Assembly: GCA_029288475.1 (NCBI GenBank)
Contig: JARIHA010000148.1
Coordinates: forward strand, 1-5,990
Length of the DNA stretch: 5,990 bases
Origin: Candidatus Tayloriibacteriota bacterium
GTDB lineage: Bacteria > Patescibacteriota > Minisyncoccia > Phycocordibacterales > JARIHA01
Direction of reading: 5' to 3'
Below, in pieces: positions 1 through 5,601 of the stretch. Positions within the stretch are counted from its first letter, which is position 1, and each line of letters opens with the position of its first letter. The notes under the pieces are model-generated. The model was given only the letters and a program-made list of their open reading frames with translations, did not search any database and was not told the origin of the DNA. The position numbers and the translations under genes were made by a program.

Positions 1-2
1 TG

Positions 3-1610
3 ATAGAATACGGCGAAGACATTCTTATCATTGATGCCGGATTTCAATTCAAAGAGGATTATACTCCCGGAATCGATTATATTCTCCCAAACACAAAGTA
101 TCTTGAGGAACGAAAGCACAAGATTCGTGCATTGCTCGTGACTCACGGTCACCTCGATCACATCGGTGCTATTCCCTATCTCATGGAAAGAATCGGCAAT
201 CCGCCAATTTACACCAGAAATCTCACTTCAGTAATGATCAGAAAGCGACAGGAAGAATTTCCACATGTTGCCCCTCTCGACATTCGAGTAGTTGAAAAAG
301 AAGAAACCATAAAGCTTGGAGGCCTTAAGGTGCGATTCTTTTCAGTGACCCACACTATTCCTGATGCAATGGGTATCATTGTTGACACTCCTTATGGAAG
401 CATCGTTCACACTGGAGACTTAAAGCTTGATCACGTAGCTGGAGTACCTACAGAAGCTGAAGTGCAGGAATATAAACGGTTTGAAAAAGAGAAAATCCTG
501 CTTCTTATGGCAGACTCTACCAACGTTGAATTGCCTGGATTTTCTATTCCAGAAAAAGTAGTGCACAAGAACATTGAAGAAATCATCAAAAATACAAAAG
601 GAAGACTCATCATTGGAACTTTCTCTTCCCTTCTTGAACGAATCCTCAAGATCATCGAGATCTCTGAGCGTTACGGAAAGAAAGTAGTGGTAGAAGGCCG
701 AAGTATGAAGAGCAACATTGAGATCGTAAAACAACTTGGCATTCTTAAAGCGAAGAAGGATACCATCATCACCGCTGAGGAAATGGATAGTTATCCGCCT
801 GATCGCATCGTAGCGATCGCTACAGGAGCGCAAGGAGATGAATTTGCAGCCCTTATGAGAATGTCTCTCAAGGAACACAAATACTTCAAAGTAACAAAAC
901 GAGATACCGTTCTTCTTTCTTCATCAGTCATTCCTGGAAACGAACGATCCGTGCAGAAACTCAAAGACAATCTCTCGAGACAAGGAGCGAAGATTATCCA
1001 CTATCGCGTATCAGACGTTCACTCATCAGGACACGCCAACAGAGATGAAACGGCATGGATCCATACACAGATCAAGCCTCGATTCTTCATGCCTGTTCAC
1101 GGATATCATTACATGCTCCGTGTGCACACAGAAATTGCCATGAGCCTCGGCACGCCTGAAGACCATACAATGGTGCCGGACAACGGAACCATTCTTGAAA
1201 TACAAGACAAGGGTCAGAAACTCGTTCGATTGAAAGAGAAAGCCCCTTCAAGTATCGTCATGGTGGACGGATTCTCAGTTGGAGATATCCAAGAAGTAGT
1301 TATCCGAGATCGACAGATGCTTGCTCAGGACGGAATGTTCGTCATTGTAGCGATCGTCGACATGAAAACTGGTAAACTCAAGAAGTCCCCAGACCTCATT
1401 TCCCGAGGATTCGTTTATCTTCGAGAGTCTCAGGAACTTCTCCGACAGACACGATTCATCATCAAGAAGACTATTGAAGATTCTACCCACGGAATGAACC
1501 CGATCAACTTTGATTTTGTAAAAGGAAATGTTACTGACTCTGTCAGCAAATATCTTTTCCAGAAAACAGCGAAGCGACCCGTGGTCATCCCAGTACTTTT
1601 GGGAGTCTAG
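3..1610 (+). CDS. rnj: Ribonuclease J (beta-CASP metallo-beta-lactamase RNase), 5'-truncated by the window edge
   Basis: RNase J degrades and matures RNA as a two-metal endonuclease and 5'-3' exonuclease in the cytoplasm. The frame is open from base 3 without a start, so 535 C-terminal residues are seen and roughly the first tens of residues are missing. The TTG at 132 is internal, because the upstream in-frame residues (IIDAGFQF, PGIDYILPN) are typical RNase J sequence. The metal-binding HxHxDH motif is HGHLDH at residues 48-53. Other family motifs follow: THTIPDAMG (~116-124), HTGDLK (~136-141), ADSTN (~170-174), TGAQGDE (~274-280), SVIPGNE (~308-314), VHSSGHA (~339-344) and PVHGYHYML (~364-372). 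The C-terminal domain ends normally (NVTDSV...PVVIPVLLGV). The usual TFASN-type motif reads TFSSLLER, lacking the Asn as I recall the family. Seventeen of 30 Arg codons are CGA. A terminator follows closely, so this is the last gene of its transcript. Confidence 0.96.
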   Translation: MEYGEDILIIDAGFQFKEDYTPGIDYILPNTKYLEERKHKIRALLVTHGHLDHIGAIPYLMERIGNPPIYTRNLTSVMIRKRQEEFPHVAPLDIRVVEKEETIKLGGLKVRFFSVTHTIPDAMGIIVDTPYGSIVHTGDLKLDHVAGVPTEAEVQEYKRFEKEKILLLMADSTNVELPGFSIPEKVVHKNIEEIIKNTKGRLIIGTFSSLLERILKIIEISERYGKKVVVEGRSMKSNIEIVKQLGILKAKKDTIITAEEMDSYPPDRIVAIATGAQGDEFAALMRMSLKEHKYFKVTKRDTVLLSSSVIPGNERSVQKLKDNLSRQGAKIIHYRVSDVHSSGHANRDETAWIHTQIKPRFFMPVHGYHYMLRVHTEIAMSLGTPEDHTMVPDNGTILEIQDKGQKLVRLKEKAPSSIVMVDGFSVGDIQEVVIRDRQMLAQDGMFVIVAIVDMKTGKLKKSPDLISRGFVYLRESQELLRQTRFIIKKTIEDSTHGMNPINFDFVKGNVTDSVSKYLFQKTAKRPVVIPVLLGV

Positions 1611-1631
1611 AGAAAATCAACCTACGTATGC

Positions 1632-1657
1632 AAAAAGCCCCGTTTTGGGGTTTTTTT
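1632..1657 (+). terminator. Intrinsic terminator of the RNase J gene
   Basis: A perfect hairpin starts 21 bases after the RNase J stop. The left arm at 1632-1641 (AAAAAGCCCC) pairs with 1647-1656 (GGGGTTTTTT) through four G-C pairs, one G-T pair and five A-T pairs. The loop is five bases, and the T-tract runs 1651-1657. The A-tract on the left gives the opposite strand a similar shape, but no gene in that orientation ends here. Confidence 0.9.
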
Positions 1658-1665
1658 GTTATAAT
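1657..1665 (+). promoter_or_regulatory. Extended -10 promoter for the MFS transporter gene
   Basis: The sequence TGTTATAAT has a perfect -10 hexamer (1660-1665) with an upstream TG in the TGn position. The site that would be the -35 lies inside the terminator hairpin and has no TTGACA likeness, so this would be an extended -10 promoter. Transcription would begin near 1672, giving a leader of about 36 nt before the ATG at 1708. The T at 1657 belongs to both the terminator tract and the TG element. Confidence 0.72.
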
Positions 1666-1707
1666 AGAGCGCGTAGAAGAATAATTTATTTGCCTAGTAT
1701 TTTATTT

Positions 1708-2907
1708 ATGGATGAAACAATCTCACTGGAAAAACAACTGCTTCACAAACAACGTGTCCACACCCGTTTCGTAATGTATATTCTTAGTTTTCTATTTACC
1801 CTCCATTATGCCCTGCCCGTTTATATCAACTCAAGCTTTCTCAACCTTTTCACCAGCGAGAAATATGTGGGTATTATTTATATAGTTGCTTCTATCTTAG
1901 CCATCCTAGTTTTCTTCTCTATTCCCCGCATTCTTCAAAAACATGGCAACTACAGGACGATCTGCGTACTTCTTACTGTTGAAATAATCTCGCTTCTTGG
2001 TCTGGCATTTTCTAAGAACGTTCTTCTCATTGTGCCTGCTTTTATTGCTAGTTTTATTGCTGTAGCTCTTATCAACTTCAATATGGATATCTTCCTTGAA
2101 AACTTTTCAAGCTCAAAGAACATGGGAAAAGCACGAGGATTCTTTCTTACCAGTTCAAACAGCGCTTGGATCGTGGCAGCACTTCTTACCAGCTTCATTC
2201 TTACCGATGGAGACTACTGGAAAATTTACTTAAGTGCTGCGGTCCTTATTGTGCCTGTGTTCTTCCTTTTAAGCAGCAATCTGAAGGATTTTAAGGATCC
2301 TGTATACGCGGAAGTTCCCGTGATTAAGACCCTGAAAGAGATCTGGGCAAACAAGAACATCTTTGACAGTTTCATGGTCAGTTTTCTTCTTCAGTTTTTT
2401 TATGCATGGATGACGATTTATACTCCAATATATCTCCACGAACATCTACTGTTTAGCTGGCAGCAAATAGGAATCATGTTCAGTATCATGCTTCTGCCTT
2501 TTGTGATCACCGAACTACCTCTTGGCAAGCTCGCGGACAATCGTTTTGGGGAAAAAGAGATCATGAGCATAGGATTCATAATCATTGCCATCTCGACAGG
2601 AATTGTTTCATTCATTCAAGGAAATAACTTTTTTCTCTGGACTGCCATCTTGGTAATCACTCGAATCGGGGCAAGCATGATAGAGATAATGAGTGAAACC
2701 TATTTCTTTAAAAAGGTAGACGGAAGCCGCGCCAACCTCATTAGCTTCTTTAGAACCCTTCGTCCACTCGCTTATATCATCAGTCCAGCCCTTGCAATCA
2801 TTCTATTTAGTATTCCAGGTTTTCAGTTCCAATACATCTTCGTAATCCTTGCCATCATCATGTTCTTTGGTCTGCGTTATAGTTTATCGCTTGAAGACAC
2901 ACGATAA
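1708..2907 (+). CDS. Major facilitator superfamily (MFS) transporter, substrate unknown
   Basis: The protein is a 399-residue, very hydrophobic integral membrane protein with about 12 predicted helices in two halves: roughly 21-41, 53-72, 83-101, 104-124, 147-165, 173-190, then 217-238, 253-269, 284-303, 307-328, 345-368 and 373-393. The central loop (~191-216) is charged. The segment between helices 8 and 9, PLGKLADNRFGEKE (~271-284), matches the MFS motif A pattern G-x-L-A-D-x-x-G, which supports the family. The frame stays open upstream into the RNase J gene. The ATG at 1708 was chosen because it follows the terminator and promoter and gives a normal MFS N-terminus. A TTG at 1690 preceded by AGAAGA is a weaker alternative. 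There is no Shine-Dalgarno at the ATG. The TAA stop touches the stop codon of the convergent CAP gene. Arg codons favour CGT here rather than CGA. Whether it imports or exports cannot be told from the sequence. Confidence 0.9.
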   Translation: MDETISLEKQLLHKQRVHTRFVMYILSFLFTLHYALPVYINSSFLNLFTSEKYVGIIYIVASILAILVFFSIPRILQKHGNYRTICVLLTVEIISLLGLAFSKNVLLIVPAFIASFIAVALINFNMDIFLENFSSSKNMGKARGFFLTSSNSAWIVAALLTSFILTDGDYWKIYLSAAVLIVPVFFLLSSNLKDFKDPVYAEVPVIKTLKEIWANKNIFDSFMVSFLLQFFYAWMTIYTPIYLHEHLLFSWQQIGIMFSIMLLPFVITELPLGKLADNRFGEKEIMSIGFIIIAISTGIVSFIQGNNFFLWTAILVITRIGASMIEIMSETYFFKKVDGSRANLISFFRTLRPLAYIISPALAIILFSIPGFQFQYIFVILAIIMFFGLRYSLSLEDTR

Positions 2908-3762
2908 CTACCCTTGAGCACACGTATTGTATGAGGTTACTTCATCATTATATTTAGTGACCATCTCCTTAGTCTGTTCAACAAGATTATTATAAGACTT
3001 AACCAAAGCATTATAATCACTTGCCTGTTGTATGTATTGGTCAGTACTCTGATTCATCGAATCAAGTGCCGTCTTTCTTGCCTGTAAATCTGAATCTTCA
3101 GTAGTAAGAAGAATCTTATTGGCGGCTATTTGATCTTTTAACTTTGGATCCGTTGCTGTACAAACAGAACTAGGCAAACCAAATTCCTGCACCGCCATCC
3201 ACGTCGATTGTCCTTTATACGTTCCCTTAAGAACAGCAACACCGATTTCCTGATAACGGGGATTGAGAATATTGGCTCTATGGCCGGGGCTATTCATCCA
3301 TGCCTGGACTAACCCTGTATCATCTTTAAAATTACCTGAGGCAAGATTCTCTCCTATAAGGATAAAATCATATCCAGCCGCAGTAGCTACGTCTGAAGGA
3401 CCTTTTCCTGAAGGTGACACATGCTCGAAATATTGATTGGTAAACATATCCTGTGCTTTTGCCATTGCCCCAGCATTCAATTTAACGTTCACAGCTAGTG
3501 GCTTCAGGCCCTGCTTCTGCCGTTCAGAATTAGTGAGAACAACAACTCCAGATCGTGTAAGAAGAGAGTCCACAGGGTCAGTGTTACTGAGAAAAGCGAG
3601 CGGCTTTGAAAGAGAGACCTGTTCAGCATTGTTTAATTCGGAAAGAGAAAAACTCAATGCGCTTTTTCCTTGGCTGGGGAAAAAGGCAAACGTGACTACT
3701 ATCGCCGCTCCGATACCGGCAATGATTCCCAATCCAAATATGATAGCAATCTTTCTTTTCAT
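2908..3762 (-). CDS. Membrane-anchored CAP/SCP-domain protein (YkwD-like) with C-terminal coiled coil
   Basis: This 284-residue protein is probably extracytoplasmic. Residues 5-28 form one hydrophobic helix after MKRK, a signal anchor or uncleaved signal peptide with no lipobox Cys. The CAP domain (PF00188 type) spans about 72-196. It shows LTNSERQKQGL (~76-86), HVSPSG (114-119), GENLA (137-141), W-x-x-SPGHRANIL (155-166) and EIGVA (172-176). His114, Glu138 and His161 are the expected conserved CAP-pocket residues. Bacterial YkwD-like CAP proteins are secreted or surface proteins whose biochemical role is mostly unknown. Residues ~205-280 are polar and probably helical or coiled coil. The only two cysteines, Cys201 and Cys281, bracket this region and could form a disulfide outside the cell. 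The start at 3762 is fixed by the adjacent promoter, with TATAAT only six bases upstream. The TAG stop abuts the transporter's TAA with no gap, and no terminator is visible between them. Confidence 0.92.
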   Translation of the reverse strand: MKRKIAIIFGLGIIAGIGAAIVVTFAFFPSQGKSALSFSLSELNNAEQVSLSKPLAFLSNTDPVDSLLTRSGVVVLTNSERQKQGLKPLAVNVKLNAGAMAKAQDMFTNQYFEHVSPSGKGPSDVATAAGYDFILIGENLASGNFKDDTGLVQAWMNSPGHRANILNPRYQEIGVAVLKGTYKGQSTWMAVQEFGLPSSVCTATDPKLKDQIAANKILLTTEDSDLQARKTALDSMNQSTDQYIQQASDYNALVKSYNNLVEQTKEMVTKYNDEVTSYNTCAQG

Positions 3763-3768
3763 TGTGCA

Positions 3769-3777
3769 ATTATAGCA
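3769..3777 (-). promoter_or_regulatory. Extended -10 promoter of the CAP gene, probably giving a leaderless mRNA
   Basis: On the minus strand the sequence reads TGCTATAAT, then six bases (TGCACA), then ATG. The -10 hexamer is perfect (3769-3774) and has the TGn extension (3775-3777). Transcription usually starts about 6-7 bases after the -10, which would put the first transcribed base at or next to the A of the ATG. There is no room for a ribosome binding site. Confidence 0.75.
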
Positions 3778-3785
3778 GAATATAA

Positions 3786-3873
3786 AAAATTAAACCCTTA
3801 AGAAAAAGATCTTTATCCGTCCCAAGCTAAGAGTGAGGACTTCAAAAGATTCTTTTTCTTAAGGGTTAATTTT
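3786..3873. repeat. Long imperfect inverted repeat; possible terminator of the Cys-rich gene
   Basis: Arms 3793-3809 and 3851-3867 are perfectly complementary over 17 bases (AACCCTTAAGAAAAAGA on the left). Pairing extends inward by three pairs past a bulged T3850 (3810-3812 with 3847-3849). It extends outward by six pairs past a bulged A3792 (3786-3791 with 3868-3873). The total is 26 pairs around a 34-base loop. The loop can form a smaller minus-strand stem, GTCCT with GGGAC. On the minus strand the second arm runs into TTTAATTTTTTAT, so it could end transcription of the 62-residue protein gene just before the CAP promoter. The stem is AT-rich and the loop is longer than in an ordinary terminator, so a structured RNA or the remnant of a small mobile repeat is also possible. 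Confidence 0.8.
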
Positions 3874-3895
3874 ACAGGGCTTTCGGCAATGTTAC

Positions 3896-4084
3896 CTACT
3901 CATCACTGTCGAGCTCGACATCCTGAAAGTCATCGCCTCGGACTGTAGTAACCTCTTTGTGAATACCGTCATCGCAATTACATTCTACCAAAGGCTGATC
4001 TTCCTTGGTACAACCTTCTGCGAGACAAACTCCGGGCTTGCTGGATTCATTTCCGCAATCACCGGTGCATACATAATGAGTCAT
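3896..4084 (-). CDS. Small six-cysteine protein, possibly metal-binding, function unknown
   Basis: A 62-residue hydrophilic protein without a signal peptide or TM helix. Its cysteines are ordered: C6-x3-C10, C20-x4-C25 and C35-x-C37, with His3 and His42 as further possible ligands. Glycines and a proline sit between the pairs (GDCGNES, KPGVC). The tail from about residue 50 is acidic (DDFQDVELDSDE). This arrangement suggests a small zinc-ribbon-like or other metal-binding fold. It does not match a classical family that I can name, although it resembles small Cys-rich proteins I associate with Parcubacteria genomes. It is a separate unit with its own -10 37 bases upstream, no clear Shine-Dalgarno, and the long inverted repeat downstream. 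The Cys spacing and the promoter argue that it is real despite its size. A plus-strand frame over the same bases has no such support. Confidence 0.8.
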   Translation of the reverse strand: MTHYVCTGDCGNESSKPGVCLAEGCTKEDQPLVECNCDDGIHKEVTTVRGDDFQDVELDSDE

Positions 4085-4121
4085 GGTAAACGCTTTTTAC
4101 TTTATCTTGTAATAATTTTGT

Positions 4122-4149
4122 ATTATATACGCTCTTCTGAGAAATACAA
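4122..4149 (-). promoter_or_regulatory. Promoter of the small Cys-rich protein gene
   Basis: The minus strand has a perfect TATAAT at 4122-4127. A poor -35 candidate, TTGTAT at 4144-4149, lies 16 bases upstream. The predicted leader is about 30 nt. The flanking sequence is AT-rich, so the hexamer alone would be weak evidence; its place directly ahead of an orphan gene supports it. Confidence 0.55.
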
Positions 4150-4154
4150 TGTGT

Positions 4155-4163
4155 TTATCCACA
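4155..4163 (+). other. Single perfect DnaA-box-like 9-mer
   Basis: TTATCCACA is an exact match to the consensus DnaA binding site. It lies between the glutaredoxin gene and the promoter of the Cys-rich gene. No cluster of similar boxes surrounds it, so it is not evidence of an origin. It may be chance. Confidence 0.3.
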
Positions 4164-4190
4164 CTTTTTTATACCTTCTTTATAGAAAAC

Positions 4191-4433
4191 TTATGCAGTG
4201 ATAATTCCTTTCTCTCGAAGATACTTTTCCACCTGATCTTTATCAGAATCAGCGAGAATAACTCCATCAATATCTAGTGTAGGGGCCTTTGTTTGGCCAG
4301 ACTTTTTTACCATCTCATCAAAAAATGCCTTATTCTCAGTAACATTACGCTCCTCGAAGGAAACCTTCTTCTCGTGAAGAAGCTCGAGTACCCCCGCACA
4401 CCACGGACATCCTGTTTTTACATATACGATCAT
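4191..4433 (-). CDS. Glutaredoxin-family thiol-disulfide oxidoreductase
   Basis: An 80-residue single-domain protein of normal glutaredoxin/NrdH length with a thioredoxin fold. A first beta strand (IVYVKTG) leads to the redox motif C9-P-W-C12. The helix ELLHEKKVSFEERNV follows, then the cis-proline at A50-P51-T52, a strand (LDIDGVIL) and a C-terminal helix (VEKYLREKG). The usual glycine pair near the end, as in IGG-F/Y-D, is replaced by ILADSDK. The glutathione-binding signature is therefore weak, and the reductant could be thioredoxin reductase or a thiol other than glutathione. Cytosolic thiol-disulfide exchange is the expected role. It starts six bases after the methyltransferase stop and looks like the last gene of the four-gene operon. 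There is no Shine-Dalgarno, only A/T-rich sequence before the ATG, and no convincing terminator follows. Confidence 0.92.
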   Translation of the reverse strand: MIVYVKTGCPWCAGVLELLHEKKVSFEERNVTENKAFFDEMVKKSGQTKAPTLDIDGVILADSDKDQVEKYLREKGIITA

Positions 4434-4439
4434 ATATTT

Positions 4440-5204
4440 TTATTTAATCTTTATTGCTTCTAACATGAGGAAAAGAGGTATCTCATTTCTTGCCCGATCC
4501 TCTGCAATCTGGCGACCTCCTTTTTCACTCTTTTTATGAGACGTCCATTCTTCCAATCGACTTACTGCAAATCCACTCTTTTGAAGAGATTTCACATATG
4601 CCTGCAAAGGCCGATGGAAAGAGACCGTCTTCTGTCCCTCTTTAGAATCTTTCCCTGGTTCCATCTTTATTTCTACAGATGATTCGCTCAGATACCCATC
4701 GACTCTCCTAAACTGAACATCCTTTTCTTCATCAAATGCCCAGCTTGATTTTCCTGGAATACGGAATGCGGGATGATTCATTACAATAAAGAGCCTTCCC
4801 CCTTGGACGAGCACCCGGCTTGATTCCGCGATAACAGACATGTATTTTTCTATATTCTGAATAGCAAGTACAATCATTACCACATCGAAAGAAGCGTCCT
4901 TAAGAAAAGGCACGGAATCCGCTGAGGAAACGTGAAAGGTAATCTCAGGCGAAGAGTTTTTCCGGGCAAGGTCTATAAGCTCACTCCCAATATCTACCCC
5001 TTCCACAATTGCGCCTTTCTCATGCATTGCCCTACTGAATACTCCCTGGCCGCAAGCAAGATCGAGAACTTTAAGCCCCTTAGCAGGTGCCACAAGACGA
5101 AGCAGATTGGGAAGAATTAATTCTTTCTGATAACTCCCTTCTCCTTCCACTACAGAGTCATACCAGTCTGCTACTTTTCCCCAAGAAGTCTTCTTTTGCT
5201 CCAT
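4440..5204 (-). CDS. Class I SAM-dependent methyltransferase, substrate unknown
   Basis: A 254-residue soluble protein of the UbiE/Methyltransf_11 type. SAM motif I is VLDLACGQGVFS (46-57). The acidic residue ending strand 2 is Asp71 in VEGVDIG. Motif II-like SADSVPF is at ~94-100, FDVVMIVLAIQNIE at ~106-119 and the SRVLVQGGRLFIVMNHPAFR stretch at ~129-148. The C-terminal part has FHRPLQAYVKSLQKSGF (~196-212), common in small-molecule methyltransferases of this group. The N-terminal WGKVADWYD segment is also common in them. The substrate cannot be read from the sequence. It lies 20 bases downstream of the YtxH-like gene and six bases upstream of the glutaredoxin, so it is very likely co-transcribed with both. 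Its Arg codons favour CGG and AGG, unlike the RNase J gene. Confidence 0.93.
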   Translation of the reverse strand: MEQKKTSWGKVADWYDSVVEGEGSYQKELILPNLLRLVAPAKGLKVLDLACGQGVFSRAMHEKGAIVEGVDIGSELIDLARKNSSPEITFHVSSADSVPFLKDASFDVVMIVLAIQNIEKYMSVIAESSRVLVQGGRLFIVMNHPAFRIPGKSSWAFDEEKDVQFRRVDGYLSESSVEIKMEPGKDSKEGQKTVSFHRPLQAYVKSLQKSGFAVSRLEEWTSHKKSEKGGRQIAEDRARNEIPLFLMLEAIKIK

Positions 5205-5224
5205 AAAGTTGGCGTCTAGAGTGA

Positions 5225-5593
5225 CTATTTCTTTGACTTAGACTTTGGTTTAGCTCCGCCCATGAGGTCCTTCTTGATATTCTTCCAGTGAGACCGAAGA
5301 TCGTCTGCCAAGGCACTTAGTTCTTCTGGATCTACCTGAGGAAGTTTTTTATACTGTTCAGCAACTTCATCTACCACTTTTTGATACACTTCTTCATTGA
5401 GTTCTTTCAAATTTTCCATTCGCTCTACCACTTCTCCCTTTGCCTTAAGCATCCATCCCTTCATTTGCTTTCGCTTCTTAGCGCCATCCTTTGTTCCGTA
5501 AAGAAAATATGCTCCCGCTGCTGCTGCAAGCGTAGCTAATCCAACACCTACTGCCAAGCCTTTTCCTGATCCAGATTCTTTCTTGTCTTTCAT
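5225..5593 (-). CDS. YtxH-like membrane-anchored protein
   Basis: A 122-residue protein with a short charged N-terminus (MKDKKESGSGK). One Gly/Ala-rich membrane helix follows (~12-32), then a basic segment after YGTKDGAKKRKQ (~32-43). That is the arrangement of YtxH-family proteins: a TM helix followed by a G-x-x-x-R/K-rich turn. Residues ~50-110 are charged and probably a long helix or coiled coil, and the tail is lysine-rich (KPKSKSKK). YtxH of Bacillus is a general-stress protein of unknown mechanism. The likely topology has the helical domain in the cytoplasm next to the membrane. It begins eight bases after the stop of the preceding TM protein and has no Shine-Dalgarno. The pairing with that protein supports the family call. 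Confidence 0.82.
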   Translation of the reverse strand: MKDKKESGSGKGLAVGVGLATLAAAAGAYFLYGTKDGAKKRKQMKGWMLKAKGEVVERMENLKELNEEVYQKVVDEVAEQYKKLPQVDPEELSALADDLRSHWKNIKKDLMGGAKPKSKSKK

Positions 5594-5601
5594 ATGATTA
5601 A

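Noticed and set aside
132..134. TTG at 132 as the start of the RNase J gene
   Set aside because: The same frame is open to base 3, and the upstream residues are conserved RNase J sequence, so the true start is outside the window.
420..878. Minus-strand 152-residue frame inside the RNase J gene
   Set aside because: It is antisense to conserved metallo-beta-lactamase motifs and has no family features.
1528..1707. MFS reading frame extended upstream into the RNase J gene
   Set aside because: It would cover the end of RNase J, the terminator and the promoter, and adds a non-membrane, low-complexity peptide. The ATG at 1708 gives a normal transporter.
3437..3775. Plus-strand 112-residue frame opposite the CAP gene
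   Set aside because: It is antisense to a well-supported CAP domain and its residues reflect the complementary codons; no independent signals.
4150..4170. Plus-strand terminator-like hairpin with T6
   Set aside because: The stem is only four base pairs (TGTG/CACA or GTGT/ACAC) and no plus-strand gene lies upstream to be terminated.
4085..4190. Intrinsic terminator after the glutaredoxin gene
   Set aside because: On the minus strand only a four-pair stem without a clean T-tract is visible, so I do not claim a terminator here.
3959..4201. Plus-strand 80-residue frame
   Set aside because: It overlaps the Cys-rich gene antisense, has no promoter or family motif, and its composition looks like AT-rich non-coding sequence.
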